From: Anaerolineae bacterium
Lineage (GTDB): Bacteria > Chloroflexota > Anaerolineae > Aggregatilineales > J027
DNA length: 64,000 nucleotides
Assembly: GCA_008933735.1 (NCBI GenBank)
Contig: WBUL01000008.1
Coordinates: forward strand, 124,001-188,000
Direction: 5' to 3'
In this document: positions 20,968 to 30,656 of the stretch, in pieces
Numbering within the stretch: the first letter of the stretch is position 1
Layout: every line of letters starts with the position of its first letter
Position numbers and translations under genes: made by a program
Notes under the pieces: model-generated
What the model was told of the DNA's origin: nothing
Databases searched by the model: none
The model's input: only the letters and a program-made list of their open reading frames with translations

Positions 20968-21101
20968 GTTCTCTGCATAGAGGTCGGTCTGGGCCTTGCA
21001 CGGCAGGGTCTCCGAACCATGTCAGGACCTAGCGGTAGCAGCATTAAGGGGAATACCCTGGGTGTTGCAAGATCACCTGGGCTGACCTCTATGCAGAGAA
21101 C
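20968..21101 (+). ncRNA. ffs: Bacterial small signal recognition particle RNA (4.5S-like)
   Basis: Conserved helix-8 core CCGAACCATGTCAGGACCTAGCGGTAGCAGCATTAAGGGG (cf. GUCAGGUCCGGAAGGAAGCAGC); ends GTTCTCTGCATAGAGGTC (20968-20985) and GACCTCTATGCAGAGAAC (21084-21101) form a perfect 18-bp helix. Confidence 0.9.
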
Positions 21102-21126
21102 TTGGCCTGTAGGAATTTCCCCGCGC

Positions 21127-22488
21127 ATGAGTTTCCGAACACTGCGTTTTGCAGGCGCAGTTTTTTTTGTCTTTCTGGCAGTGGCAGCACTGTACTGGTT
21201 TTCCCTGGACAAAATCACCTTTAGTATCAACGGAAAAACTTTTTCGGCGCGTCTTCATGGCGAAACTGTTGGTGATGCCATCAAAATGGCGGAGGTGCTG
21301 GTTGATTCTGCCGATATCGTTGAACCAGCTATGAGTACACCTCTTTCCGATGGGATGACTATCAATATCAAGAAAGCGGAGCAGGTTGCCGTTGAAGCAG
21401 ATGGTCAGATTCTGCGAGTGTATACCCATGCCACCGACCCATTAATTATTCTTTCAGAAGCCAATATCCAGCTTGGTGAAAATGATGAAGTGATCGTCGA
21501 TGGTATCCCTATCAAACAGCATACAATTACCCAACGCCCACCTCGCGTTTTGCGAGTCCTCCGCGCAATGGTTGTTACAATAGAGGACAATAACACGTCG
21601 ATAACAGTGAGTACGACGGCGCAGACGGTAGGGGGGGCGTTAACCAACGCCAACTTATCGTTGTTTGTAGCTGATAAGGTGATCCCACCGCTGGATGCAC
21701 CATTGACGGAGGGAATGAGGGTTCAAATTAACCGTTCTCGTCCGGTAACAGTTCGTATAGATGGCCGCATGATCATAACACGCACGACAGCAGAAACAGT
21801 CCAGGAGGCACTGGTTGAGTTAGGGATTGCCCTTTCCGGCCTCGATTATGTGATTCCGAATGAAACCGCCCCCCTTGCTGCCGAGATTCAGGTGGTGAGG
21901 GTGACAGAAACATTTGAGATTATTGAAGAAGCCTTACCATACCGCACGATCCTGCGCCCCGATGGAAACCTACCGCTGGATGTCAGAGCAACACTCCAAC
22001 CTGGTGAGCAGGGGGTCTTCAGGAGACGCTACCGTACCCGTCTGGAAGATGGGCAGATGATCAGCCACGTGCAGCTCGATAGCTGGATCGAAAAACACCC
22101 GATAGACGAAATTGTCGTCTATGGCACGCAAATTCAAATCCGTACACGCCCGACGGAAATCGGGCAAATCGAATACTGGCGTGTCCTGACCATGAACGTC
22201 GGTGCTTACAGTCCAGCACTTGCTGGTAAAAATATGACCAGCACCGGTGAAATTCTGCGGAAAGGGGTTGTCGCTGTTGATCCAGCAGTGATTCCGCTGG
22301 GCAGTCGGGTTTATATCGAGGGCTATGGTCAGGCTGTCGCCGCCGATGTACTTCCAGAAGCCAGCGGGCTTTCGATCATGCTCGGCTACGAAGATGATCA
22401 TATTCAGCCCTGGAGTGGTGAGGTAGAAGTCTATTTGCTCACCCCACCGCCCCAGTTCATTCCCTATCTATTGCAGGAATCACCATGA
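21127..22488 (+). CDS. YabE-like protein: DUF348 repeats, G5 domain, divergent 3D domain
   Basis: Three DUF348-like repeats (FSINGKTFSARLHGETVGDAIKMA...; VTIEDNNTSITVSTTAQTVGGALTNANL...; VTVRIDGRMIITRTTAETVQEALVELGI), G5-like segment, terminal 3D-like region (MNVGAYSPALAGKNMTSTGEILRKGVVAVDPAVIPLGSRVYIEGYG). True start likely ATG 21127, not 21019. Confidence 0.85.
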   Translation: MSFRTLRFAGAVFFVFLAVAALYWFSLDKITFSINGKTFSARLHGETVGDAIKMAEVLVDSADIVEPAMSTPLSDGMTINIKKAEQVAVEADGQILRVYTHATDPLIILSEANIQLGENDEVIVDGIPIKQHTITQRPPRVLRVLRAMVVTIEDNNTSITVSTTAQTVGGALTNANLSLFVADKVIPPLDAPLTEGMRVQINRSRPVTVRIDGRMIITRTTAETVQEALVELGIALSGLDYVIPNETAPLAAEIQVVRVTETFEIIEEALPYRTILRPDGNLPLDVRATLQPGEQGVFRRRYRTRLEDGQMISHVQLDSWIEKHPIDEIVVYGTQIQIRTRPTEIGQIEYWRVLTMNVGAYSPALAGKNMTSTGEILRKGVVAVDPAVIPLGSRVYIEGYGQAVAADVLPEASGLSIMLGYEDDHIQPWSGEVEVYLLTPPPQFIPYLLQESP

Positions 22489-23312
22489 CTAATCCCCGTC
22501 AACTGTTAGATGCATATGCTGTTCAGCCTAAAAAAGGGCTGGGGCAGAATTTTCTGTTTGACCCCAACACCCTTCAAAAGATCGTGGACTGTGCCAGACT
22601 TCAAAAAAGCGATACCGTATTAGAAATTGGGCCGGGAACAGGCGGCATGACCGCCCTTCTGGCCCGGCAGGCCGCTCAGGTGATTGCGGTTGAACTCGAT
22701 GAACGGTTGCAGCCGATACTGGCCCACGAATTTGCCAGTTATCGCAATGTTGAATTTTACTGGGGAGACATTTTAGAAGTCGATCTTGCTGAGTTGGTGG
22801 GAAATCGCCCTTACAAAGTCGTGGCAAATCTTCCATACTACATTACCAGCGCGATCTTACGAAAACTGCTTGAATCTGTGCCCAGACCGCAAACCCTCAC
22901 AGTGACCGTCCAAAAAGAAGTGGCTGAACGAGTCATTGCTCAGCCAGATAATATGAGCTTGTTGAGCGTTAGTGTGCAGTTTTATGGCAAACCACACATC
23001 GTCGCAAAAGTTAAATCCGCTGTGTTCTGGCCCAAACCGGATGTGGACTCGGCAGTACTGCATATTGAGGTGTATGATACGCCGCCTGTTGATGTGCCGG
23101 ATGAGGATACATTTTTCAAGATGGCGCGTGCAGGGTTCAGCCAGAAGCGTAAACAAATTAAAAATTCACTGGCGGGTGGACTCGGGCTGTCCAATGAGGT
23201 GGTGACCACTTTACTGAACACTGCTCGAATTGACGGGACGCGCCGCGCTGAAACAATGAGATTAGAAGAATGGGCGGCGCTCACCAGAGCATATAAAAAT
23301 GAAGGATACTGA
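22485..23312 (+). CDS. rsmA: 16S rRNA (adenine(1518)-N(6)/adenine(1519)-N(6))-dimethyltransferase
   Basis: KKGLGQNFLFDPNTLQKIV...VLEIGPGTGGMTALLA...VVANLPYYITSAILRKLL; KsgA motifs. Confidence 0.96.
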   Translation: MTNPRQLLDAYAVQPKKGLGQNFLFDPNTLQKIVDCARLQKSDTVLEIGPGTGGMTALLARQAAQVIAVELDERLQPILAHEFASYRNVEFYWGDILEVDLAELVGNRPYKVVANLPYYITSAILRKLLESVPRPQTLTVTVQKEVAERVIAQPDNMSLLSVSVQFYGKPHIVAKVKSAVFWPKPDVDSAVLHIEVYDTPPVDVPDEDTFFKMARAGFSQKRKQIKNSLAGGLGLSNEVVTTLLNTARIDGTRRAETMRLEEWAALTRAYKNEGY

Positions 23313-24350
23313 ATGCGCGTGTTAATTACCGGCGGCGCGGGTTTTATCGGGTCGCATATGTCTACCTACTGGGCGGAACAGGGCGCCGATGTGATCGTCT
23401 TTGATAATCTGACAAGGCGCGGTGCGAAGCACAACCTGGATGCCTTGCGCGAGAAATTTCCCACGCTGACCCATATTATGGGTGATGTACGCAATTTTGA
23501 TGCGGTCAGCACGGCGATGCAGGGTGTTGATCTGGTGCTGCACCTGGCAGGGCAGGTCGCTGTCACAACGTCCGTGGTTAACCCCCGCTCGGATTTTGAA
23601 ATTAATGCACTTGGCACCTTGAATGTCCTGGAGGCAGTGCGGCTTTCGAAAAATCCACCCATTCTGTTCAATTTTTCGACGAATAAAGTTTACGGGCATC
23701 TGGATTACCTGCCAGTAGTGGAGCAGGAGACGCGCTATGCTTTCGATCACAATCTGAAGGGCATTACAGAAGATTACCCATTGGATTTTCATTCTCCTTA
23801 TGGATGCTCTAAAGGAACAGGTGACCAGTATGTGCGTGATTATGCCCGGATTTATGGACTGCGGAACGTTGTTTTCCGCATGTCCTGTATTTATGGCCCG
23901 CGCCAGTTCGGAATCGAGGATCAAGGCTGGCTGGCACATTTTGTCATTTCCGCACTGCTTGATCGTCCGATTACAATTTACGGCAACGGAAAACAGGTGC
24001 GCGATGTGCTGTTTGTGGCAGATTTGGTTCGGGCCGTCGCGTCCGCAGTTCAAAACATAGACCACACCGCCGGAAATATCTATAACATTGGTGGTGGACT
24101 GGATAACTCACTGGCGGTGTGGACGGAATTTGCCCCCCTGCTCGAAGAAATTTCTGGCCTGCGAATTCCGGTCAGGTACAGCGAGTGGCGTCCCGGTGAC
24201 CAGAAGATATACATCAGCGACACCGGCCGGGCTTTTCAGGATTTTGGCTGGCAGCCAACGATCTCCCCGCGTGAAGGGGTGCGGCGCATGACCGAGTGGA
24301 TACAGGAAAATCTAGGCACAATTCAATCTTATCTGGCGGCGTCTTCGTAA
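23313..24350 (+). CDS. NAD-dependent epimerase/dehydratase (CDP-paratose 2-epimerase-like)
   Basis: VLITGGAGFIGSHMSTYWAEQG; STNKVYG; SPYGCSKGTGDQYVRDYARIYGL; SCIYGPRQFGIEDQGWLAHF. Confidence 0.88.
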   Translation: MRVLITGGAGFIGSHMSTYWAEQGADVIVFDNLTRRGAKHNLDALREKFPTLTHIMGDVRNFDAVSTAMQGVDLVLHLAGQVAVTTSVVNPRSDFEINALGTLNVLEAVRLSKNPPILFNFSTNKVYGHLDYLPVVEQETRYAFDHNLKGITEDYPLDFHSPYGCSKGTGDQYVRDYARIYGLRNVVFRMSCIYGPRQFGIEDQGWLAHFVISALLDRPITIYGNGKQVRDVLFVADLVRAVASAVQNIDHTAGNIYNIGGGLDNSLAVWTEFAPLLEEISGLRIPVRYSEWRPGDQKIYISDTGRAFQDFGWQPTISPREGVRRMTEWIQENLGTIQSYLAASS

Positions 24351-25453
24351 ATCTGTACCAGTCGGCAGGCCAGATTCGACCATGACAGGCGCTCAGCATG
24401 ATGAGGTGCCGCCGCTTTCATTTTTTTGTACAACGATTCGTCTGTCAACAGACGTACCAGGGCATCGGCAGTAGCCTGCGGGTCATTTTGTGGCACCAGC
24501 AGTCCGGTTTCCTCATGAACAATCGCTTCCATTGCGCCACAGTTGTAAGTGCCAATGGCAGGTGTTCCGGCTGCCGCCGCTTCCAGAAATACAAATCCCA
24601 AGCCCTCAAAACTGCTGCCTTGATTCACCGACGGCAGCAAGAACACATCTGACCGTTGGTACCACGCCACCAGTGTACTGTACGGCGGAAGCTGCCCCAG
24701 AAAATGTACCTGTGTATTCAGGTTCAGTTCGGTAATGCGTTTTTTCAGAGCAGCGGTGTAATCGGGCATCTCATTAAAATTTCCTGCAATGGCGTAGTGC
24801 AGATTGGGTATCTTTTCCCGTACAAGCGCGACGGCTTCAATTGATATGTGCATTCCCTTACGCGGTTTGACAGCACCCACGCTCAGTACAACGGGTTCCT
24901 TGCCAACCCATTCCGGCAGATCAGCTTCGATAGTCTTCTGAAAACGCTCAGGATGCACACCACCGGGAAGAATTTCCGTTGGCGGGAGTTTCATCAGCTT
25001 TGCCATCCAGTCACGGGTGAAGCCACTGATGCTGACGATTTTGCTGGCTCTACGGAACGCAGGGGCAAAAAACAATCGCTGCATTGGATTTTCAAGCGGG
25101 CGGATCGCCCAGGTGCCAAATACGGAGAGAATAAACGGCATGTTCTGGGGGAGTGCGGCAGCCACGACCGGCGCGTAGAGTTCAACAATACAGTGAACAG
25201 CGTCGCAGGTTTGCAAAATGCGGCGAAGTGACGGGATCGTAAGTAAGTTGCGGGGCGTTTCCAGACGGCGTGTCAGAACAGGCGGCAAAATGGGGTGATG
25301 CTCCACATCTGCCAGCGCCGGATCCTTGCCCGAATCGGCAGTCACCAGGACGGGTTCAATCCCCAATTTTCGTACTCCGGACACAACTTCAACGGTGTAT
25401 CGCCCCCATCCGGCCTTACTAACCGCCTCGTGCGAGACATAACAAACACGCAA
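24329..25453 (-). CDS. Glycosyltransferase family 4
   Basis: LSVGAVKPRKGMHISIEAVAL...GSSFEGLGFVFLEAAAAGTPAIGTYNCGAMEAIVHEETGLLV. Confidence 0.92.
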   Translation of the reverse strand: MRVCYVSHEAVSKAGWGRYTVEVVSGVRKLGIEPVLVTADSGKDPALADVEHHPILPPVLTRRLETPRNLLTIPSLRRILQTCDAVHCIVELYAPVVAAALPQNMPFILSVFGTWAIRPLENPMQRLFFAPAFRRASKIVSISGFTRDWMAKLMKLPPTEILPGGVHPERFQKTIEADLPEWVGKEPVVLSVGAVKPRKGMHISIEAVALVREKIPNLHYAIAGNFNEMPDYTAALKKRITELNLNTQVHFLGQLPPYSTLVAWYQRSDVFLLPSVNQGSSFEGLGFVFLEAAAAGTPAIGTYNCGAMEAIVHEETGLLVPQNDPQATADALVRLLTDESLYKKMKAAAPHHAERLSWSNLACRLVQIYEDAAR

Positions 25454-25456
25454 GTA

Positions 25457-26203
25457 TTATTCTCCTTTGATCCCATCAGCAGTGATTGTCACTCGGTAGG
25501 TCTCTGCATAGGGTTCTAACAAGATCAAGGTGGTTTCAAATGCTTCTGGTTCTGCTTGAATCAACGTGCGGAAACCAATAACGCTGCCTGCCGCGTCCTG
25601 TACCGTGACCACAATTTTAACCTCTTTGACAATCACTGGGCTTTTATTATGTATTTGACCAGAAACGCGATACACCTTACCATCCCACTCCATTGTTACC
25701 CGGCGGACTTCCAGGCTAATGTGAGTGTTTTCGCGGACAGGTCTGGTCGTGATCAGTCCAATCTGGGGTGTGACGGGAACGGGCGGGAGGTCAGCAAAAA
25801 TAAAGCGATAAGGTGTGCCTGACTGTGGGGGCAGCCATTCTCTAACAGGCGATATATTTTGTGAAACAATGGCATCGCCGTTATCATCCACTAACTTCAG
25901 ATTGAGCAAAATACTTTCCTGAGCATGGTCAAGGGGGTTATGAATCCAGCCGAGACATACAAGAGACTGGACCGGGGTTTCGTAGCAGGTTGGCCCAATG
26001 AGGCTTAATGCAGGCAGGCCAGAGGGCGTAGAAGTCATAGGAGGACGGATCAACGATCCGATGGGCAGGCTGGCGGTCACTGGGGTAAAGCGCAGCAATG
26101 TGGGGGGTGGCGTCTCGGAACGAGCAGATGGGCTTTGACCGCAGGCGGCAGTAAGAAGCACGCCCACAAAAAAACATAACCATCGCCAAAACCATTGTCC
26201 CAT
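25457..26203 (-). CDS. Hypothetical lipoprotein with FxLYD-like C-terminal region
   Basis: Lipobox-like LLTAACGQ; later VYRVSGQIHNKSPVIVKEVKIVVTVQDAAGSVIGF resembles FxLYD-type domains. Confidence 0.65.
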   Translation of the reverse strand: MGQWFWRWLCFFVGVLLTAACGQSPSARSETPPPTLLRFTPVTASLPIGSLIRPPMTSTPSGLPALSLIGPTCYETPVQSLVCLGWIHNPLDHAQESILLNLKLVDDNGDAIVSQNISPVREWLPPQSGTPYRFIFADLPPVPVTPQIGLITTRPVRENTHISLEVRRVTMEWDGKVYRVSGQIHNKSPVIVKEVKIVVTVQDAAGSVIGFRTLIQAEPEAFETTLILLEPYAETYRVTITADGIKGE

Positions 26204-26337
26204 CGCAACCGGATACTTTTATGACCTGCACGCATTATAGCGGAAAGAAGTGAACCTGAAAGTATTATCCAAAGACAATAGGCAAATCGTATTTTTCGCG
26301 TTTGCGGAGTATAGTTGTAACCAAAAGGGAGGATGCG

Positions 26338-27285
26338 ATGACAGCCATCTGTTTTGGCGAGCTGTTGATTGATTTTGTGTCAACCCAACGTGATGTCAGT
26401 GTGGGAGACGCCCCTGGTTTTGTCAAAGCACCGGGGGGAGCACCCGCGAATGTCGCTGTCGGGCTGGCAAAACTGGGAGTTCCAACGGCTTTTATGGGGC
26501 AGGTCGGCAATGATCCCTTTGGGCATTATCTCGCGGGTATTTTACAAGAACAAAAGGTTGATATTTCTGCCCTGCGTTTTTCAGAAGAAGCCCTGACAGC
26601 CCTTGCTTTTGTGTCAATAGAGGCCAGTGGCGAACGCAGCTTCGTATTTTACCGTAAACCAAGCGCTGATATGCTGATGCGTGAAACCGATCTGGATAAA
26701 AACCTGCTGGCAAGGGCAGGGTTATTCCATTTTGGCTCGATTACGCTGATTGATAATCCTGTCCGAAAAACCACCCTTGCTGCCGTCAACTATGCCCAGA
26801 AAAATGGAGCTCTCATCAGCTACGATCCCAATCTGCGCGAACCCCTGTGGCCTGACCTGGATGTGGCCCGAACAGGTTTAAAGCTGGGATTTGAATTTGC
26901 CGACGTGGTCAAGCTCAGTGAAGAAGAACTCGATTTTCTCACGGATACCCATGTATTGGAAACTGGGGTACGCCGATTGTGGACACAGAAAACGAAATTA
27001 ATGGTTGTGACTCGTGGCGCGGAAGGTTGTGAAGCCTTTACGGAAGACCAACACTGGATAGTGCCAGGATATAAGGTCAAAGTGGAAGATACTATCGGCG
27101 CTGGGGATGGGTTTGTAGCAGGGCTGCTGACGGGAATTTTAGAACTCGGCGTGAATTGGCCTCAAGCCGATTTGCAGCCTATCTTGCAGCGTGCCTGTGC
27201 GGTTGGCGCTTTGACCACCACGAAACGTGGCGCGATACCTGCCCTGCCAACCCGGGCTGAGGTTGATGCTTTCATGGCACAATAA
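26338..27285 (+). CDS. PfkB-family carbohydrate kinase (fructokinase-like)
   Basis: ICFGELLIDFVSTQRD...APGGAPANVAVGLAKLGVPTAFMGQVGNDPFG; DTIGAGDGFVAGLL. Start moved from 26302 to ATG 26338 (SD GGGAGG). Confidence 0.94.
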   Translation: MTAICFGELLIDFVSTQRDVSVGDAPGFVKAPGGAPANVAVGLAKLGVPTAFMGQVGNDPFGHYLAGILQEQKVDISALRFSEEALTALAFVSIEASGERSFVFYRKPSADMLMRETDLDKNLLARAGLFHFGSITLIDNPVRKTTLAAVNYAQKNGALISYDPNLREPLWPDLDVARTGLKLGFEFADVVKLSEEELDFLTDTHVLETGVRRLWTQKTKLMVVTRGAEGCEAFTEDQHWIVPGYKVKVEDTIGAGDGFVAGLLTGILELGVNWPQADLQPILQRACAVGALTTTKRGAIPALPTRAEVDAFMAQ

Positions 27286-28354
27286 ATCCGCTCAGAAAAC
27301 TGACTGCCAGCTTACCAAGCGACTCAACTGCATAGCCGCCTTCCTGAATCAACAGCGTGGGCAGTTTAAAAGCAGCCACCCTGCGGGCAATTTTATGGTA
27401 GGTATTTGCGGTCAATTGAAAAGTGCCCAGTGGGTCATCTTGGTAAGTATCAAAACCCAGCGAAACCACGACACTGCGAGGCTCAAAAGCGCGAATGCTC
27501 GGAGTAACTTCATCAAATGCGGCAAGATAATCTGTTTCTCCTGTTCCGGGTGGCAGGGGCTTGTTGATGATGGTGCCATGTGGGCCGGTTTCATCTGCAT
27601 AACCAGAATAATAAGGATAATCCGTGTCCGGGTCGGCATGAAGGGAAATAAACAACACGTCCGGCACCTCCCAGAAAATCGACTGAGTTCCATTTCCATG
27701 ATGGTAGTCAATATCAATCAGAGCGACTTTACCTGCTGCTCGTAAGTGATGGGCGGCAATTGCAGCGTTATTCACATAACAGTAACCGCCCATAAAATCA
27801 ATCCCCGCATGGTGCCCTGGGGGACGGCATAAGGCATAAGCGACATGGGTCTGGCCCGAAAGGATCAACTCTGCCCCGGCATAGGCCAACGATGCCGCCC
27901 CTGACGCCGCTTTCCAGGTTTCTCTACCAATCGGTGCCTCTGTATCAAAAAAATAGAAGCCATGCGGCCCACGTGCATTTTCACGCAGGCGGTTCATCGA
28001 AGAGCGCACCGGAAACACGGAAGGATAAAGGTAGTTCTGATCAGGGCTGGGCCGATATGCGGCGGCATCACTGTGCATGACCTGGTTCAGTCTGTCGCTG
28101 GCTGTTTCCAGGAATTCAACCATCCCCGCATCATGGGCCTTCAGAATGGCGCTTTTCGGTACGGAATCTCCGCATTCCTCCAGGTTGACCAGGCCGCTTT
28201 TTTCAAGTGCGGATCGGATATTTTCAATACGCTGGGGCTGTTCCGCATAAGGGATCGTTTTGCCGTGCAAATACTCCACCGATGGAGCATGGCCGTGATG
28301 GAGGGCACTGTATAGGAGCGGGATTAATGTCTGTTCAAAATCTGATCTCATCAT
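27272..28354 (-). CDS. Histone deacetylase superfamily / acetylpolyamine amidohydrolase-like
   Basis: CRPPGHHAGIDFMGGYCYVNNAAIAAHHL...ALIDIDYHHGNGTQSIFW...SLHADPDTDYPYYSGYADETG. Confidence 0.93.
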   Translation of the reverse strand: MMRSDFEQTLIPLLYSALHHGHAPSVEYLHGKTIPYAEQPQRIENIRSALEKSGLVNLEECGDSVPKSAILKAHDAGMVEFLETASDRLNQVMHSDAAAYRPSPDQNYLYPSVFPVRSSMNRLRENARGPHGFYFFDTEAPIGRETWKAASGAASLAYAGAELILSGQTHVAYALCRPPGHHAGIDFMGGYCYVNNAAIAAHHLRAAGKVALIDIDYHHGNGTQSIFWEVPDVLFISLHADPDTDYPYYSGYADETGPHGTIINKPLPPGTGETDYLAAFDEVTPSIRAFEPRSVVVSLGFDTYQDDPLGTFQLTANTYHKIARRVAAFKLPTLLIQEGGYAVESLGKLAVSFLSGFIVP

Positions 28355-28424
28355 GTAAAACTTTCGGAGATACTTTCTTCTCAGTATCATAGTGTTAACT
28401 GCTGTTAAGGAGTTGGGCTGCGTG

Positions 28425-30533
28425 ACAACCGCTAGTAATTTACCTAAGAGACTCGGTAAATATGAAATACGTTCTCTGCTTGGTCAGGGCGGCATGGCAA
28501 CCGTCTATCTTGCCTATCAATCAGATATTGACCGGGAAGTTGCCATCAAGGTGCTGCCTCCTCACCCCGGACAAGACCCACAATTCATGGATCGTTTTCA
28601 GCAAGAAGCCCGTACTATTGCCCGTTTACAGCATCCCCACATTTTACCCGTTTTCGATTTCGGAGTAGAAAATGAGATTCTTTATCTGGTCATGCCCTAT
28701 GTCGGTGGTGGTTCATTAAAAAACCTGATGCAGGGCCGCCGCTTACCGCCTTCACGTATTGTTGAGGTGATTACGGACGTGGCTTCTGCGATTGATTATG
28801 CACATCGCCAGGGGATTATTCATCGTGATATTAAACCAGACAATATCTTATTAGATAAAGAGGGCAACCCGATCCTGACCGATTTTGGCATCGCTAAACT
28901 GCTCGAAAGCAATGTCCAGTTTACGGCTTCCGGGGGATTCCTGGGGACACCCGCCTATATGGCACCGGAACAGGGACGCGGGGTCAAGGATATAGACGGA
29001 CGGGCAGATATTTACGCGCTTGGCGTGCTGGCCTTTGAAATGCTCACCGGGCGCCATCCCTATTCTGCCGAAACACCCATGATGGTCATGTTCAAACATG
29101 TGAGTGACCCGGTCCCATCGCTGCTGGAAGTAGCCCCAGAGTATCCGCCTGCGGTGGATGGAGTTTTGCAGCGTGCCCTTGCCAAGGATCGTGAAGCACG
29201 CTACCAGACCGCTACGGAATTTGCGAAAGCGCTTGCGTCAGCACTGGCAGGTCAGATTGATACGGCGGTTGGCGTATCCACTGCGTATGATAACGCAGAA
29301 AATATTGAAACGCTGCTTGTGACTGATACTCCCACAGGAAGCCCAAGACCAACTCAGTCCATATCAGATCAGACGATCCCACCCACTCAGTACTACACCG
29401 CTTCAGGTCAACAGCGGCGGAGTGGATTCTTCATCGGTGTAATATCCGTCATTTTGCTGATCGCACTGGTCGCGGCGGGGCTGCTGCTCAATCGGCAAGA
29501 TGGTGAGGAAGCCGATGAAACAGGACAGTCCGCCACAGAAACCCCATCCGCGAGTGAAACAACCGTACCTGTGGCGTCCGCCAATTTTGGACAGGTGCGA
29601 TTCAACACAACGAATGTTACAGGGGATACCGTTGTTTTTAGCACACAGCAGATTCAGCAGCCAGAGGCTAACCAGGTTTATCAGGCCTGGCTTTACAGCA
29701 GTCAGAACAATCGTTGGCTGGCGCTGGGCACCCTTCCCGTTGATGTATTTGGGGAAGCTGTGCTGACATTTACTTCGGCGGATTCTGAAAATCTGTACAC
29801 GAGCTATGATGGCGCTGCTGTTTCTTTAGAGCCTTCCGGGACAACCCCTGCTGCACCCAGCCAGATTCTATACAGCGGGGTGCTGCTGCCCGAAGTGAGC
29901 AGCGCGTTGCAGCAAATCCTGGTCGCCTGGATTCCGGATGACCCCAATTTGAACCCGCGTGCTCTTAGTCTGGTAGATATAGCACGAGATGAATTTAGTT
30001 TTGCGGCTGACCACGCAGACCGCGCCTTAAGCGGTGCAACACGAGGATCGGGGCCAAATACCCGTGTCCATGCGGAGCATGTTTACAATATTTTGAATGG
30101 CACCGTGGACGACATTAACGGCGATAATTCGTCTGGCAATAACCCTAGCAACCTCAAGGTGGGTTTGCTGCCTGCTCTGACGGCTCTGGACAATTTGCTT
30201 ATCGCTGCTTTGAATGCGCCGGGGATTACCCCGGAACAGCAGGCACAGATTGTGACTGTCCAGACATGCGCTGAAAATTCCCTGTTTGCCCTGGGTCCGC
30301 TGGTAGAGCAGGCACAGCAGTTTGCTAACGTTCAAGACAGCGAAATAACGAACATGGTTGCCAGTGTCCAGACCTGGCGCGACGCGATTGTGCCGCTAGG
30401 CCCGGGTCAGGATGTGGATGGGGACAGTGTGATTGAACCGATTGAGGGAGAATGTGGCATCGAAGGGGTGAGACGGTTTGCCCTTTTTATGAACATCATC
30501 ATTTTCTCAGAAGGAGATGTAATTACCCGATAG
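28425..30533 (+). CDS. PknB-type serine/threonine protein kinase with large extracytoplasmic domain
   Basis: GKYEIRSLLGQGGMATVYLAYQSDIDREVAIKVL; IIHRDIKPDNILLD; DFGIAKLL; APEQGRGVKDIDGRADIYALGVLAFEMLTG; TM near 29430-29490; ~350 aa C-terminal domain. GTG 28425 has SD AAGGAG; the ORF opens at GTG 28392. Confidence 0.93.
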   Translation, partial: TTASNLPKRLGKYEIRSLLGQGGMATVYLAYQSDIDREVAIKVLPPHPGQDPQFMDRFQQEARTIARLQHPHILPVFDFGVENEILYLVMPYVGGGSLKNLMQGRRLPPSRIVEVITDVASAIDYAHRQGIIHRDIKPDNILLDKEGNPILTDFGIAKLLESNVQFTASGGFLGTPAYMAPEQGRGVKDIDGRADIYALGVLAFEMLTGRHPYSAETPMMVMFKHVSDPVPSLLEVAPEYPPAVDGVLQRALAKDREARYQTATEFAKALASALAGQIDTAVGVSTAYDNAENIETLLVTDTPTGSPRPTQSISDQTIPPTQYYTASGQQRRSGFFIGVISVILLIALVAAGLLLNRQDGEEADETGQSATETPSASETTVPVASANFGQVRFNTTNVTGDTVVFSTQQIQQPEANQVYQAWLYSSQNNRWLALGTLPVDVFGEAVLTFTSADSENLYTSYDGAAVSLEPSGTTPAAPSQILYSGVLLPEVSSALQQILVAWIPDDPNLNPRALSLVDIARDEFSFAADHADRALSGATRGSGPNTRVHAEHVYNILNGTVDDINGDNSSGNNPSNLKVGLLPALTALDNLLIAALNAPGITPEQQAQIVTVQTCAENSLFALGPLVEQAQQFANVQDSEITNMVASVQTWRDAIVPLGPGQDVDGDSVIEPIEGECGIEGVRRFALFMNIIIFSEGDVITR

Positions 30534-30656
30534 ATTGGTAGTTTCTACAAATTCATTGCGGCATTATTCACATATCTATTTGCCTGATTGCTATTCCTGT
30601 GTTACAAAATGGGGCTGCATTAAGGTAGCCTAAGTGATAAAGGAGTATTTTTTATT

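Noticed and set aside
21019-21126. N-terminal extension of the ORF 21019-22488 (MSGPSGSSIKGNTLGVARSPGLTSMQRTWPVGISPR)
   Set aside because: This stretch is the SRP RNA read as protein; ATG 21127 starts a normal TM/signal segment.
23322-24065. 247-aa minus-strand ORF antisense to the epimerase gene
   Set aside because: Shadow ORF; no recognisable motifs and the sense gene is well supported.
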